Source: Streptomyces nigrescens
GTDB lineage: Bacteria; Actinomycetota; Actinomycetes; Streptomycetales; Streptomycetaceae
Length of the DNA stretch: 64,000 nt
Assembly (NCBI GenBank): GCA_024349765.1
Contig: AP026073.1
Span: 5,518,001 to 5,582,000 of the forward strand
Direction of reading: 5' to 3'
Part shown: in pieces, positions 7,419 through 17,580 of the stretch
Position numbering within the stretch: position 1 is the stretch's first letter
Layout: the number at the start of each line of letters is the position of its first letter
Translations under genes and position numbers: made by a program
Notes under the pieces: model-generated
The model's input: the letters and a program-made list of their open reading frames with translations, nothing else
The model's database searches: none
Told to the model about the DNA's origin: nothing

Positions 7419-9104
7419 GTGAGAGCACTTGCGTTGTACGGCACCATCGGGTCGCTGATCGTGACCGCCCTCGCCACTGCCCCGGCGGGCGGCACCACGC
7501 AGGCGGCCGGGGCACCGCCCGCGCCCGTCGCGCACCGCATCGACTTCGGCCGGTGCGCGCCGGTGGAACACCTGCCGTCGTCCGTCGAGTGCGGCAAGCT
7601 CACCGTCCCCCTGGACTACGCGCGCCCCGACGGCAAGAAGATCCAGCTCACGGTCAGCCGGGCGCGCGCCACCGCGCACCGCGAGCGGCAGGGCTCGCTG
7701 GTGTTCAACCCGGGCGGCCCCGGCGCCTCCAGCCTGGAGTTCCCGCTCTACGGCGCACTGCCCAAATGGAGCAGGCTGGCCCGGGCCTACGACTTCGTCG
7801 GCTACGCGCCGCGCGGGGTGGGCCGTTCGGCGCCGCTGTCGTGCCAGGACCCCAAGGAATTCGCCAAGGCGCCCACCGACAGCCGGATGTACCCCGACGC
7901 GGCGTTCAAGCGGAAGAAGCGGGCGCAGGCCATGGCGTACGCCCGCGGCTGCGCCCGGCGGGCCGGCGCGGACCTGCCGTTCTACAACTCGGTCAACAAC
8001 GCCCGGGACCTGGACATGCTGCGGGCCGCCCTCGGCGAGAAGAAGCTGACCTTCATCGGCGCCTCGTACGGGACGTACTTCGGCGCGGTCTACGCGACGC
8101 TCTACCCCGGCCACGTGCGGCGGATGATCTTCGACAGCGTGGTCAACCCGGAGCCGCGGCAGATCTGGTACCGCAACAACCTCGACCAGGACATCGCCTT
8201 CGAGCGCCGCTGGGGCGACTGGCTCGGCTGGGTCGCCAAGCACGACGACCACTACCACCTCGGCACGACCAAGAAGGCCGTGCAGCAGGCGTACGACACG
8301 GTCGCCGGGAAGCTGCGCCGCCACCCGGTCGACGGCAAGATCGGCGCCGGCGAGCTGCAGTCCGCCTTCCTCAAGACCGGCTACAACGACGGCTTCTGGC
8401 CGCTGCGCGCCGAGGCGCTCGCGAGCTATCTGCACGGTGACCCCAAGCCGCTGATCGCCCAGGCCCTGCCCCAGCAGACCGGCGCCAAGGACGCGGAGAA
8501 CGCCAACGCGGTCTACACGGCCGTGGAGTGCAACGACGCGCCTTGGCCGCGGTCCTGGCGGACCTGGGACCGGGACAACACCGACGTCGCCGAGATCGCA
8601 CCGTTCGAGACCTGGGACAACGCCTGGATGAACCTGCCGTGCGCGTTCTGGCCGGAACGGACGCAGTCCGCGGCGGCCGGGGTCGAGGCGGCGGCCCGCC
8701 GGGTGGGGCAGGGCTCGGGCCAGGAGCTGGCGGACGCCGCCGGCCACGCCGCCGCCACCGAGCTGGACGGTGCGCTGCACGGCCGGCGCCTCCCGCTCGA
8801 CGTCCACACGGAACCCGGTGCGCTGCCCCCGGTGCTGCTGCTGGCGGCGGAGCGGGACGCGGCGACGCCGTACCGGGGCGCGCTGGAGCTGCAGCGCCGG
8901 CTGCCCGGCTCGTCGCTGGTCACCGAGAACGGCGCGGGCACGCACGGCATCGGCTTCGGCGAGAACGACTGCGTGAACCGCTACGCCGAGGCGTATCTGC
9001 TGCACGGGAAGATCCCGGCGCACAAGGTGTACTGCGCGCCGCGCGCGGAGCCGGTGCCCGGCGAGCAGACGACCCGGGCCCAGCACGCGCGCCCGGGGAA
9101 GTAG
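7419..9104 (+). CDS. Secreted alpha/beta-hydrolase, tripeptidyl aminopeptidase (SlpD/Tap) type
   Basis: 561 residues from GTG at 7419, with CGAAGGGA just upstream. A signal peptide occupies about residues 1-29. The catalytic triad is Ser216 in GASYGTYFG, Asp480 in AERDAATPY and His509 in GAGTHGIG. The oxyanion region is FNPGGPGAS. The C-terminal TAP-like domain holds the Asp and His. These exported serine peptidases remove tripeptides from secreted protein N-termini. It is transcribed alone: a strong terminator follows at 9117-9156. Confidence 0.9.
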   Translation: MRALALYGTIGSLIVTALATAPAGGTTQAAGAPPAPVAHRIDFGRCAPVEHLPSSVECGKLTVPLDYARPDGKKIQLTVSRARATAHRERQGSLVFNPGGPGASSLEFPLYGALPKWSRLARAYDFVGYAPRGVGRSAPLSCQDPKEFAKAPTDSRMYPDAAFKRKKRAQAMAYARGCARRAGADLPFYNSVNNARDLDMLRAALGEKKLTFIGASYGTYFGAVYATLYPGHVRRMIFDSVVNPEPRQIWYRNNLDQDIAFERRWGDWLGWVAKHDDHYHLGTTKKAVQQAYDTVAGKLRRHPVDGKIGAGELQSAFLKTGYNDGFWPLRAEALASYLHGDPKPLIAQALPQQTGAKDAENANAVYTAVECNDAPWPRSWRTWDRDNTDVAEIAPFETWDNAWMNLPCAFWPERTQSAAAGVEAAARRVGQGSGQELADAAGHAAATELDGALHGRRLPLDVHTEPGALPPVLLLAAERDAATPYRGALELQRRLPGSSLVTENGAGTHGIGFGENDCVNRYAEAYLLHGKIPAHKVYCAPRAEPVPGEQTTRAQHARPGK

Positions 9105-9116
9105 CCGCGCACGACC

Positions 9117-9156
9117 GACGAGCGGGCCGCCCCGGGGCAGGGGCGGCCCGCTCGTC
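9117..9156. terminator. Bidirectional terminator hairpin
   Basis: Perfect 17-bp stem (9117-9133 with 9140-9156) and 6-nt loop between the convergent hydrolase and hemQ genes. There is no U-run, as is common in Streptomyces. Confidence 0.85.
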
Positions 9157-9168
9157 CGTGCCGGGCGG

Positions 9169-9930
9169 TCAGGCCAGCCCGGCGACCAGCTCGGCGACCG
9201 CCTTGCGACGGCCGGTGTAGAACGGGACCTCCTCGCGGACGTGCATCCGCGCCTCGGAGCCGCGCAGATGACGCATCAGGTCGACGATGCGGTAGAGCTC
9301 GTCGGCCTCGAAGGCGAGCACCCACTCGTAGTCACCGAGCGAGAACGACGGCACGGTGTTGGCGCGGACGTCCGGGAAGCCGCGGGCCATCTTGCCGTGG
9401 TCGGCGAGCATCCGGCGGCGGTCCTCGTCGGGGAGGAGGTACCACTCGTAGGAGCGCACGAAGGGGTAGACGCTCACATAGGCGCGCGGCCGCTCGTCGG
9501 CCAGGAAGGCCGGGATGTGCGACTTGTTGAACTCGGCGGGGCGGTGCAGCGCCATGTTGGACCACACCGGGTCGAGCGCGCGGCCGAGCCGGGTGCGGCG
9601 GAAGAGGTTGTAGGCGTCCTGGAGGGCGTCCGAGCTCTCCGAGTGCCACCAGATCATGACGTCGGCGTCGGCGCGCAGGCCGGAGACGTCGTAGGTGCCG
9701 CGGACCACCACGTCCTTGGCGGCGAGCTGCGCGAACAGCTCCTCGACCTCGTCGGCGTAGCCGGTGCGGTCCTCGGGGAGGACGTCGCGCAGCTTGAACA
9801 CCGACCAGAGGGTGTAGCGGATGACCTCGTTCAGGTCCTTGGCCTTCTTGCCGGCGTTCGGTGCCTTGTCGGGCTCCGCAGGGTTCTGCGGTGCGGAAGC
9901 GGGGGTGGAAGCGTCTGTCATGTCGTCCAT
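9169..9930 (-). CDS. hemQ: Coproheme decarboxylase HemQ (chlorite-dismutase-like)
   Basis: 253 residues from ATG at 9930 (an alternative ATG lies at 9921). HemQ converts Fe-coproporphyrin III to haem b by two decarboxylations, the last step of the coproporphyrin-dependent pathway of Gram-positive bacteria. Markers are the conserved start of the fold ([16 protein letters not shown]), the [16 protein letters not shown] region containing the catalytic Tyr, and [14 protein letters not shown] with the haem-ligand His. A charged, Pro/Ala-rich N-terminus of about 30 residues is typical of actinobacteria. The start lies 2 nt after the hemY stop, so the two are co-translated. Confidence 0.93.
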   Translation of the reverse strand: MDDMTDASTPASAPQNPAEPDKAPNAGKKAKDLNEVIRYTLWSVFKLRDVLPEDRTGYADEVEELFAQLAAKDVVVRGTYDVSGLRADADVMIWWHSESSDALQDAYNLFRRTRLGRALDPVWSNMALHRPAEFNKSHIPAFLADERPRAYVSVYPFVRSYEWYLLPDEDRRRMLADHGKMARGFPDVRANTVPSFSLGDYEWVLAFEADELYRIVDLMRHLRGSEARMHVREEVPFYTGRRKAVAELVAGLA

Positions 9931-9932
9931 TC

Positions 9933-11408
9933 TCACTCGCCGGGGCGGCCGGCCGGCCGCAGGGTGCCGAGGATGTCCTCGGCGGCCTTGCGGGCCGAGG
10001 CGATACAGGCCGGGATGCCGACGCCGTCGTAGAGCGCACCGCACACCCGCAGGCCCGGCAGCCGCCCGACGGCCTCCCGGATGCGGGCCACCCGCTCCAG
10101 ATGGCCGACCGGGTACTGGGGCAGGCCGCCCTCCCAACGGGTGATCCGGGCGGCGACCGGCGCGGCGGTCAGCCCGATCGCCTCGCGCAGGTCGGCGCGG
10201 GCCAGGGCGGCCAGCTCGGCGTCCTCGCGCGCCAGGTCGGCCTCGTCGCCGTAGCGGCCGAGGGAGGTGCGCAGCACGAAGAGATCCGGGGCGGCGCGGT
10301 CGATCCAGCCCCACTTGTTGCCGGCGAAGGTGGCCGCCTTGATCCTCCGGCCGTCCACGGGCGGTACGAGGAAGCCGCTGCCGGTGGGCTGCCGCTCCAG
10401 CTCGGAGCGGCGGAAGGCCATGGTGACCAGGGCCATCGAGGCGTATTCGACGGTGGCCAGTTCGCGGGCGGCGGGCGCGCAGTCCTGGGCGAGCAGCCGG
10501 GCGGTGTCCGGCGCGGGGGTGGCCAGGACGACGGCGTCCGCGGTGAGCGCCGCGCCGTCCAGCTCGATCCGCCAGCCGTCGGCGGACCGCCGGACCCCGA
10601 CGACGGGTGTGCCCGTCCGGATCTCGCCGCCCTTCGCGCGCACGGCCTCGGCGACCGCGCCGGGCAGCGTCCCGATCCCGCCCGCGATCCCCATGAACAC
10701 CGGGGCGCCCTGGCCACCGCCGCCGGCCGCCGGGCCGATCTGGTGCATCGTGGCCGCGGCCCGGGCCTGGATGCCGCGGACGCCCTCCAGCAGCGAGCGG
10801 TGGGCCCGCGCGGCCTCGAACAGCTGCGGTACGGCGGCCCGCATGGAGATCTGGTACGCATCGCCGGCGTAGACCCCGCCCAGCAGCGGCTCCACCAGGC
10901 GGTCGACCACCTCGCGGCCCAGGCGCCGGGCGACGTACGCACCGACCGCGACGTCCGCGCCGATCTCCGTCCGGGGCAGCTCGGTGTCCTCCTCGATGCG
11001 GGCGAGGCCCTCGGGAGAGACGACACCGGAGGCGGCGAGCGGGGCGAGGTCCCCGGGGACGCCCATGACATGGCCCTTGGGCATCGGGCGCAGCGCACCG
11101 CGGGTCCATAGCGAGGCGGTGGCGGTCGTGGGCGGCTGGAGCCGGTCGCCGATCCCGACGGCGCGCGCGAGCTCCACCGCCTCCGGCCGCCTGGCCAGCA
11201 TCGATTCGGCGCCGAGGTCGACCGGGACATCCGCGATCTCACCGGCCCGCAGCTTGCCGCCGAGCCGGTCCGACGCCTCCAGGACGGTCACCCTGGCGCC
11301 GCCCTCGAGCAGCCGGTGGGCGGCGGCCAGTCCGGAGATGCCGCCGCCGATGACGACGACATGCCCGCCGCCGCTCCCGGAGGCCGTACTCGTGTGCGCT
11401 GCGCTCAT
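9933..11408 (-). CDS. hemY: Coproporphyrinogen III oxidase (HemY/HemG, CgoX)
   Basis: 491 residues. The N-terminal FAD-binding Rossmann motif [17 protein letters not shown] (about 17-33) is followed by [12 protein letters not shown], and a C-terminal FAD motif [15 protein letters not shown] (about 451-465) closes the fold. It removes six electrons from coproporphyrinogen III to give coproporphyrin III before iron insertion. Directly upstream of hemQ on the same strand; hemE lies 4 kb away in the same direction. The ATG at 11408 is preceded by GAGAGTGGAGCC. Confidence 0.93.
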   Translation of the reverse strand: MSAAHTSTASGSGGGHVVVIGGGISGLAAAHRLLEGGARVTVLEASDRLGGKLRAGEIADVPVDLGAESMLARRPEAVELARAVGIGDRLQPPTTATASLWTRGALRPMPKGHVMGVPGDLAPLAASGVVSPEGLARIEEDTELPRTEIGADVAVGAYVARRLGREVVDRLVEPLLGGVYAGDAYQISMRAAVPQLFEAARAHRSLLEGVRGIQARAAATMHQIGPAAGGGGQGAPVFMGIAGGIGTLPGAVAEAVRAKGGEIRTGTPVVGVRRSADGWRIELDGAALTADAVVLATPAPDTARLLAQDCAPAARELATVEYASMALVTMAFRRSELERQPTGSGFLVPPVDGRRIKAATFAGNKWGWIDRAAPDLFVLRTSLGRYGDEADLAREDAELAALARADLREAIGLTAAPVAARITRWEGGLPQYPVGHLERVARIREAVGRLPGLRVCGALYDGVGIPACIASARKAAEDILGTLRPAGRPGE

Positions 11409-11548
11409 GGCTCCACTCTCTCAAAGGGCACCGACAGCGCCGTGACCGGATCGCGACCCGGCACAGCGCAACCCCTCTCCGGGCGCCCCCGTCGAAGAAG
11501 CGCCGGTCGAAGAAGCGCCACCGGCACGTCACTTCACGGGGAGCGCAC

Positions 11549-12595
11549 ATGCGGGGAACAGCACGAGCAGGGCGACCGGCGACGGCGGGGCTGCTGCTCG
11601 TCGTCGCCCTCACGGCTGCCGGGTGCGGCGCGTCGGCCGGCCCGAGTACGGACGGGGCTGCGGCGCCCGGCAAGGCGGCGCCGAACCGGGCCGCGGCCGA
11701 CGCCCGGACCGGTGCCCGGGGCGCCGCGGAGGGCGCCGCCGCCCGCCCGGGCGGCACGCCCGCCAAGGTGCCGAGGGCGGCCTCGTGGCAGATCGTCCGG
11801 ACCGCGACGCTCACCGTGCGGGCCGAGGACGTCCCCGGGGCGGTGGACCGGGCGCGGGCGGTCGTCGACGGCGCGGGCGGCTACCCGGCCGCCGAGACCA
11901 CCGACCGGGACCCGGAGGGTCATGAGCGGTCGCGGCTGGTCCTGCGGGTGCCGCCGGCGGAGTACGACGCCGTACTGGTGCGGCTGGCCCGCCTCGGCAC
12001 CGTGGTGTCCCGTCAGGTCTCGGCGAAGGACGTCACCGATCAGGTGGTGGACGTCGACAGCCGGGTCCGGACGCAGCGGGCGAGCGTGGCGCGGGTCCGG
12101 GCGCTGATGGAGAAGGCGACGTCGATCGGCGACATCGTCTCGCTGGAGTCCGAACTGAGCAGCCGGCAGGCGGATCTGGAGTCCCTGGAGGCGCAGCTGA
12201 AGTCGCTCAGGGACCGGACCGCGATGGCCACCGTCACGCTGCTGCTGCGGCAACCGGACGCCGCCCCCGACGGCGCCTCGGACGACGACACGAGGTCCTT
12301 CGGGGACGCGCTGTCCGGCGGCTGGCGCGCCTTCCTGGCGGCCGTGAAGTGGCTGCTGGTGGCGCTCGGCGCGGTGCTGCCGTTCGCGGTGGCCGTGGGG
12401 CTGCTGTACGGCCTGTGGCGGCTGGTCCGCGGCCGGCTGCCGTCGGCGCTCCGCCGCCGGACCCGGGCCGCGGACTCCCGGGACGAGCCGGGACCGGCCG
12501 CCGGGGAGCACGCCGCGGACGACGGGCCGGCGGGCGCCCCGCGGGACCCGGACCGGACCGTGCCGGCCGGGGAGGGTGACCGAGGACCCCGTTGA
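11549..12595 (+). CDS. DUF4349 lipoprotein
   Basis: 348 residues. Signal peptide with lipobox LTAAGC (Cys26). An Ala/Gly/Pro-rich linker is followed by the DUF4349 domain (about 80-290): a beta-rich start (IVRTATLTVRAEDV), then a coiled-coil stretch (about 165-220) containing LESELSSRQADLESLEAQLK. A single membrane helix (about 268-290) precedes a charged cytoplasmic or wall-side tail. Having both a lipid anchor and a membrane helix is normal for the family. Function unknown. It is divergent from hemY across a 140-nt gap. Confidence 0.85.
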   Translation: MRGTARAGRPATAGLLLVVALTAAGCGASAGPSTDGAAAPGKAAPNRAAADARTGARGAAEGAAARPGGTPAKVPRAASWQIVRTATLTVRAEDVPGAVDRARAVVDGAGGYPAAETTDRDPEGHERSRLVLRVPPAEYDAVLVRLARLGTVVSRQVSAKDVTDQVVDVDSRVRTQRASVARVRALMEKATSIGDIVSLESELSSRQADLESLEAQLKSLRDRTAMATVTLLLRQPDAAPDGASDDDTRSFGDALSGGWRAFLAAVKWLLVALGAVLPFAVAVGLLYGLWRLVRGRLPSALRRRTRAADSRDEPGPAAGEHAADDGPAGAPRDPDRTVPAGEGDRGPR

Positions 12596-12691
12596 CAGCG
12601 GGCGGCGGCGGGCAAAGACTCGGTGCGGCGGCGGCGATCTTCGTACCGTCCGCCGACCGTTCGAGAGCCGGGACAGCGAGGACAGCGCCTG

Positions 12692-13888
12692 ATGACCGAG
12701 CCACGCCTGCGGGATGTCTACATCGTCGACGCCGTACGGACCCCCGTCGGCAAATACGGCGGCGCGCTGGCCGGCGTCCGGCCCGACGACCTCGCCGCCC
12801 ATGTGGTGCGGTCCCTGGTCGACCGCGCCCCCGACCTCGACCCGGCGCGGATCGACGACGTGTACTTCGGTGACGCGAACGGCGCCGGCGAGGACAACCG
12901 CAATGTCGCGCGGATGGCCGTGCTGCTCGCCGGGCTGCCGGTGACCGTGCCCGGCGTCACCGTCAACCGCCTGTGCGGCTCCGGCCTGGAAGCGGTCATC
13001 CAGGGGGCCCGGGCGATCGCGCACGGCGACGCGCAGATCGTGGTGGCGGGCGGGGTGGAGTCGATGAGCCGCGCGCCGTACGTCCTGCGCAAGCCCGAGC
13101 GGGCCTTCCCTGCCGGCCACCAGGAGATGTTCTCCTCGACGCTGGGCTGGCGGATGGTCAATCCGCGGATGCGCCCGGAGTGGACGGTGGCGCTGGGCGA
13201 GGGCGCCGAGCTGATCGCCGACGCGCACGGCATCACCCGGGAACAGCAGGACGTGTTCGCGCTGGCCAGCCACCAGAAGGCGGTCCGGGCCTGGCAGGAG
13301 GGCGGCTACGACGCCGAGGTGGTCCCGCTCCCCGGCGTCGATCTGCTCCGGGACGAGACGATCCGTGAGGGCTCCTCCCTGGAGTCGCTGTCCAAGCTGA
13401 AGCCGGTCTTCCGGACGGCCGGGGGCACGGTCACCGCCGGCAACTCCTCCCCGCTCAACGACGGTGCGGCCGCACTCCTGTTGGTCGACGAGGAGGGACT
13501 GCGCGCCACCGGGCGGGAGCCGCTGGCCCGGATCCGGGCGAGCGCGGTGACCGGTATCGAGCCCCAGCTGTTCGGGCTGGGCCCGGTGGAGGCGGTCCGG
13601 CGCGCGCTGGACCGGTCCGGGCGCGGCTTCGCCGACCTGGCCACGTGCGAACTGAACGAGGCGTTCGCGGCCCAGGCGTTGGGCTGCCTGGACCAGTGGC
13701 CGGAGCTCGATCCGTCCGTGGTGAACCCGCGCGGCGGCGCGATCGCCATCGGCCACCCCCTCGGTGCCTCCGGCGCCCGCCTGGCCGGCGCGGTCGCCCA
13801 CCAGCTCGCCGCCGCGGGCTCGGGCACCGGCCTGGCCGCCCTGTGCATCGGCGTCGGCCAGGGCCTGGCACTCGTACTGGAGCGGTGA
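12692..13888 (+). CDS. Acetyl-CoA acetyltransferase / 3-oxoadipyl-CoA-thiolase-like protein
   Basis: 398 residues from ATG 12692. Thiolase markers: nucleophile Cys95 in NRLCGSGLEA, NEAFAAQ, the GHPLGASGAR His loop and the C-terminal CIGVGQG with the second catalytic Cys. The N-terminal YIVDAVRTPVGKYGGALAGVRPDD and GDANGAGEDNRNVARMAVLL resemble PcaF-type beta-ketoadipyl thiolases more than FadA. It could act in aromatic ring-cleavage product or acetoacetyl-CoA turnover. No ring-cleavage genes adjoin it, so substrate is open. Confidence 0.85.
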   Translation: MTEPRLRDVYIVDAVRTPVGKYGGALAGVRPDDLAAHVVRSLVDRAPDLDPARIDDVYFGDANGAGEDNRNVARMAVLLAGLPVTVPGVTVNRLCGSGLEAVIQGARAIAHGDAQIVVAGGVESMSRAPYVLRKPERAFPAGHQEMFSSTLGWRMVNPRMRPEWTVALGEGAELIADAHGITREQQDVFALASHQKAVRAWQEGGYDAEVVPLPGVDLLRDETIREGSSLESLSKLKPVFRTAGGTVTAGNSSPLNDGAAALLLVDEEGLRATGREPLARIRASAVTGIEPQLFGLGPVEAVRRALDRSGRGFADLATCELNEAFAAQALGCLDQWPELDPSVVNPRGGAIAIGHPLGASGARLAGAVAHQLAAAGSGTGLAALCIGVGQGLALVLER

Positions 13889-14072
13889 CGGGACCGTCCG
13901 TCGGCCGGGACCCCCGCGGCCGGCGGCGGCCCGGCGCGCCCGCCCCCGGGCCGATCCGGCATCCGCACGGACACGCGGTAGACGCGAGCGACGACCGGGT
14001 ACCCAGCAAGCGAACAGACCGGCACATCAGGTGCATGCGGCATATCCGGAACATCCGGCGAAGGGACACGGC

Positions 14073-15458
14073 ATGGCGACGGCCGAGCGGCTGGTGATCG
14101 TCGGGGGCGATGCGGCGGGGATGTCGGCCGCGTCGCAGGCGCGCCGGCTGAAGAAGCCCGAGGAGCTCGCGATCACCGCGTTCGAGCGCAGCCACTTCAC
14201 GTCCTACTCCGCCTGCGGCATCCCGTACTGGGTGGGCGGCCAGGTCGACGGGCCGGACGCGCTGATCGCCCGTACGGCGAAGGAGCACCGCGCCCGGGAC
14301 ATCGATCTGCGGATGCGCACCGAGGTCACCGAACTCGACCTGGACCGGGGGCGGGTGCGCAGCCGGGAGCTGGACGACGGCGGGCGGGAGACCTGGACCG
14401 GTTTCGACAAGCTGGTGCTGGCCACCGGCGCGACGCCCAAGCGGCCCCCGCTGCCGGGGATCGACGCCCCCGGTGTGCACGGCGTGCAGACCCTGGACGA
14501 CGGCCAGGCACTCCTGGACACGCTGGAGAGGTCCGCGGGCCGGCGGGCCGTGGTCGTCGGGGCGGGCTACATCGGCGTGGAGATGGCCGAGGCGCTGATC
14601 CACCGTGGTTACGAGGTCACCGTCCTGGAGCAGGCCGGCCAGCCGATGTCGACCCTCGACCCGGACATGGGCGCGCTGGTCCACGAGGCGATGTGCGGGA
14701 TGGGCATCGAGACGGTGCTCGGCGCGACCGTCACGGGCGTACTGACCGATGAGGACGGCCGGGCCCGCGCGGTCACCACCGAGGACGCCGAGTACCCGGC
14801 GGACGTGGTGGTCCTGGGTCTGGGCGTACGGCCGCAGACGGCGCTGGCCGAGGCGGCGGGGCTACCGCTGGGCGAGTCCGGCGGGCTGCTGACCGATCTG
14901 GCGATGCGGGTGCGCGGCCACGACAACGTGTGGGCCGGCGGCGACTGCGTCGAGGTCATGGACCTGGTCTCGGGCCGCACCCGCCACATCGCGCTGGGCA
15001 CCCACGCCAACAAGCACGGCCAGGTCATCGGCGCCAATGTGGCCGGCGGCTACGCGACCTTCCCGGGGGTCGTCGGCACGGCGGTCAGCAAGGTCTGCGA
15101 TCTGGAGATCGCCCGGACCGGACTGCTGGAGAGCCAGGCGCACGCCGCCGGACTGCGGTTCGTCTCGGTCACCGTCGAGGCGACCAGCCGCGCCGGCTAC
15201 TACCCCGGCACCCGGCCGATGCACGTCAAGATGCTCGCCGAGCGCCGGACCGGCCGGCTGCTCGGCGTGCAGATCGTCGGCCGGGAGGGCGCCGGCAAGC
15301 GCGTGGACATCGCCGCGGTCGCGCTCACCGCCGGGATGACGGTGGAGCAGATGACCGCCCTCGACCTGGGCTACGCCCCGCCGTTCTCCCCGGTCTGGGA
15401 CCCGGTCCTGGTGGCCGCCCGCAAGGCCACGGGAGCGGTACGGGCGGCGGGCACCTGA
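14073..15458 (+). CDS. FAD-dependent pyridine nucleotide-disulfide oxidoreductase (CoA-disulfide reductase/NADH oxidase type)
   Basis: 461 residues from ATG at 14073. The N-terminal FAD motif is LVIVGGDAAGMSAASQARR. A single redox Cys48 lies in SYSACGIPYWVGG, as in CoA-disulfide reductases, NADH oxidases and peroxidases. The NAD-binding motif is VVVGAGYIGVEMAEAL and the second FAD motif is VWAGGDCVEV. The C-terminal dimerisation domain has GTAVSKVCDLEIARTGL. The one-Cys active site fits reduction of CoA or low-molecular-weight disulfides, or of O2. It follows the thiolase by 184 nt. Confidence 0.85.
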   Translation: MATAERLVIVGGDAAGMSAASQARRLKKPEELAITAFERSHFTSYSACGIPYWVGGQVDGPDALIARTAKEHRARDIDLRMRTEVTELDLDRGRVRSRELDDGGRETWTGFDKLVLATGATPKRPPLPGIDAPGVHGVQTLDDGQALLDTLERSAGRRAVVVGAGYIGVEMAEALIHRGYEVTVLEQAGQPMSTLDPDMGALVHEAMCGMGIETVLGATVTGVLTDEDGRARAVTTEDAEYPADVVVLGLGVRPQTALAEAAGLPLGESGGLLTDLAMRVRGHDNVWAGGDCVEVMDLVSGRTRHIALGTHANKHGQVIGANVAGGYATFPGVVGTAVSKVCDLEIARTGLLESQAHAAGLRFVSVTVEATSRAGYYPGTRPMHVKMLAERRTGRLLGVQIVGREGAGKRVDIAAVALTAGMTVEQMTALDLGYAPPFSPVWDPVLVAARKATGAVRAAGT

Positions 15459-15503
15459 CCGCGGCGCGGCGGCCGCGCGCCTACCGGTCGGCGTGCCGTC
15501 CGG

Positions 15504-16571
15504 TCAGCGCGCGGTCCGGGTGTGGACGTACTCGACGAGGCGGGTGAGCGCGTCCGGGTCGGTGTTCGGCAGGACGCCGTGGCCGAGGTTGAAGATGTGG
15601 CCTTCGAGGCCGGCGGCGGCGTCGAGGACCTCGCCGGCCTTGGTCTCGACGGCCTCACGGGGGGCGAAGAGGACGGCCGGGTCGAGGTTGCCCTGGAGCG
15701 CCTTGCCGGGGCCGACCCGGCGGGCCGCCTCGTCGAGCGGCACCCGCCAGTCGACGCCGACCACGTCCGCGCCCGCCTCGCCCAGCAGGCCGAGGAGTTC
15801 ACCGGTGCCGACGCCGAAGTGGATCCGCGGGACGCCGTAATCGGCGACGGCCCGGAAGACCTTGGCGGAGGCGGGCATCACGGAGCGGCGGTAGTCGGCG
15901 GGGGCGAGCGCGCCGACCCAGGAGTCGAAGAGCTGCACGGCGCTCGCGCCGGCCTCGATCTGCACCTTCAGGAACGCGGCGGTGATGTCGGCGAGCCGGT
16001 CGAGCAGGTCGGCCCAGAGCTGCGGGTCGCCGTACATCAGCGCCTTGGTGTTCTCGTGGTTGCGGGACGGGCCGCCCTCCACGAGGTAGCTGGCGAGCGT
16101 GAACGGCGCGCCGGCGAAGCCGATGAGGGGCTTGGGCCCCAGCTCGGCGGTGAGCAGGCCGACGGCCTCGGTGACGTAGGAGACGTCCTCGGGGGTCAGG
16201 TCGCGCAGCTGCGCCAGGTCGGCGCGGCTGCGGATCGGGTTCGCGACGACCGGGCCGACACCGGGCTTGATGTCGAGGTCGATGCCGATGGCCTTGAGCG
16301 GCACGACGATGTCGCTGTAGTAGATGGCCGCGTCGACGTCGTGTCGGCGGACCGGCTGCAGCGTGATCTCGGTGACCAGCTCGGGTCGCGCGCACGACTC
16401 CAGCATGGGAATGCCCTCGCGCACCTTGCGGTACTCGGGCAGCGACCGACCCGCCTGCCGCATGAACCACACCGGCGTGTGCGGTACCGGCTCGCGCCGG
16501 CAGGCCCGGAGGAAGGCCGAGTCGTGGGTACCGGTCTGCTGCGTGCCCTCGGGGCTGTCGTTGGCGCTCAC
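15504..16571 (-). CDS. hemE: Uroporphyrinogen decarboxylase
   Basis: 355 residues from GTG at 16571. It decarboxylates uroporphyrinogen III to coproporphyrinogen III. Signatures: [16 protein letters not shown] near the N-terminus with the substrate-binding Arg residues, [13 protein letters not shown] with the conserved Asp, [17 protein letters not shown], and the C-terminal [13 protein letters not shown] with the conserved His. It shares the haem pathway with hemY and hemQ but is separated from them by three plus-strand genes. Confidence 0.95.
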   Translation of the reverse strand: MSANDSPEGTQQTGTHDSAFLRACRREPVPHTPVWFMRQAGRSLPEYRKVREGIPMLESCARPELVTEITLQPVRRHDVDAAIYYSDIVVPLKAIGIDLDIKPGVGPVVANPIRSRADLAQLRDLTPEDVSYVTEAVGLLTAELGPKPLIGFAGAPFTLASYLVEGGPSRNHENTKALMYGDPQLWADLLDRLADITAAFLKVQIEAGASAVQLFDSWVGALAPADYRRSVMPASAKVFRAVADYGVPRIHFGVGTGELLGLLGEAGADVVGVDWRVPLDEAARRVGPGKALQGNLDPAVLFAPREAVETKAGEVLDAAAGLEGHIFNLGHGVLPNTDPDALTRLVEYVHTRTAR

Positions 16572-16673
16572 GCCCCAAATCTTCGCATGCGCTCCGGCGC
16601 GCCTCCGAATGGGCGACGCGTGTACCGGGTGTCCTCCCCGTATGCGGGCCCGGTTCCGCCTAATCTTCCGGGC

Positions 16674-17330
16674 ATGGCTGCGGCTCACGAACACCTCGCG
16701 GACAGCGCGGACGAGGCCCCGATCCCCTTCCGTCAGGCGGTCGAGGCGCTCCGCGCGGCACGACTGCGGCCGGAGGTCGAGATCGACCCGGCACCCGCGC
16801 CCAGACGGCTCGCCCCGTACGCGTACGCGCTGGAGGCGGCGGTCGTCGAGCGGGCGACGGCGCCGGGCGAGGAGGACCGGGATCTGGCGGACGGCCGGCT
16901 GGTGCTGCTGCACAATCCGGCCGGCGAGGACACCTGGCAGGGCACGTTCCGTCTGGTGACGCTGGTACGGGCGGAACTGGAGCCGGAGATGGGCGCCGAT
17001 CCGCTGCTGCCGGAGGTGTCCTGGTCGTGGCTGACGGGTGCGCTGGAGGCCCGGGGGGTGCGGTACGGCGCGCCGAGCGGGACGGTGACCCGGGCCGGGT
17101 CGCACTACTTCGGGGGGCTCGCGGCGCGCGAGCCGGCGACCCAGATCGAGATCCGGGCGTCCTGGACGCCGGCCGAGGGGCCCGGCGGGGCGCTGGACCT
17201 GGGCGTGCACCTGGTCGCCTGGTGCGATCTGCTGGCGCAGGTGGCGGGACTGCCGCCGGCCGCGCCGGAGGCGGGACCGCGCGGCGGGGTCGTCCCGTTG
17301 CCGCAGCGCCGCGGCGCCCATCCCCGCTGA
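16674..17330 (+). CDS. DUF3000 family protein
   Basis: 218 residues from ATG 16674. It is cytoplasmic, with no signal or membrane segment. Conserved actinobacterial features include [12 protein letters not shown] near the start, [10 protein letters not shown], a central WSWLTGALE and THYFGGLA-like SHYFGGLA. The family is restricted to actinobacteria and has no assigned function. It is divergent from hemE with a 102-nt shared promoter region. Confidence 0.85.
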   Translation: MAAAHEHLADSADEAPIPFRQAVEALRAARLRPEVEIDPAPAPRRLAPYAYALEAAVVERATAPGEEDRDLADGRLVLLHNPAGEDTWQGTFRLVTLVRAELEPEMGADPLLPEVSWSWLTGALEARGVRYGAPSGTVTRAGSHYFGGLAAREPATQIEIRASWTPAEGPGGALDLGVHLVAWCDLLAQVAGLPPAAPEAGPRGGVVPLPQRRGAHPR

Positions 17331-17363
17331 CCACCGTCGGGGCCGGCCGTGCTCCGGCCGTAT

Positions 17364-17467
17364 TGATCACGTTCGCGCCGGCTCTGATCACCTCGGTATG
17401 CACTGGGTGCCCACCTGATCGATCACGCATCCGATTTGCCCGAATTGCCCCTAACTAAATCGTGATC
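17364..17467. promoter_or_regulatory. Cluster of TGATCA palindromes upstream of whiI
   Basis: TGATCA occurs at 17364-17369, 17385-17390 and 17463-17468 (as GTGATCA), with TGATCGATCA at 17416-17425. Four related palindromes in about 105 nt of AT-richer DNA is far above expectation for this genome. They lie upstream of and overlap the -35 side of the whiI promoter. They may bind a sporulation regulator such as WhiI itself with BldM; this is inference. Confidence 0.45.
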
Positions 17468-17473
17468 AAAGTC

Positions 17474-17501
17474 TAAAGTCCCGCCGGATTGCTGCCGAAG
17501 A
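17474..17501 (+). promoter_or_regulatory. Sigma-WhiG-type promoter of whiI
   Basis: TAAA at 17474-17477, a 16-nt spacer, then GCCGAAGA at 17494-17501. The flagellar-type sigma-WhiG consensus is TAAA, 15-16 nt, GCCGATAA, so this matches all four bases of the -35 and six of eight of the -10 at correct spacing. whiI is a known WhiG-dependent gene in S. coelicolor. Initiation would fall about 70 nt before the start codon. Confidence 0.75.
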
Positions 17502-17580
17502 GGTCAGTGACCCTTCAAACACGGATCATTCCGGCTCCCCCCAGTCGGCTTCCGTCCCCGCCACTCCCCCAGGAGGCCCG

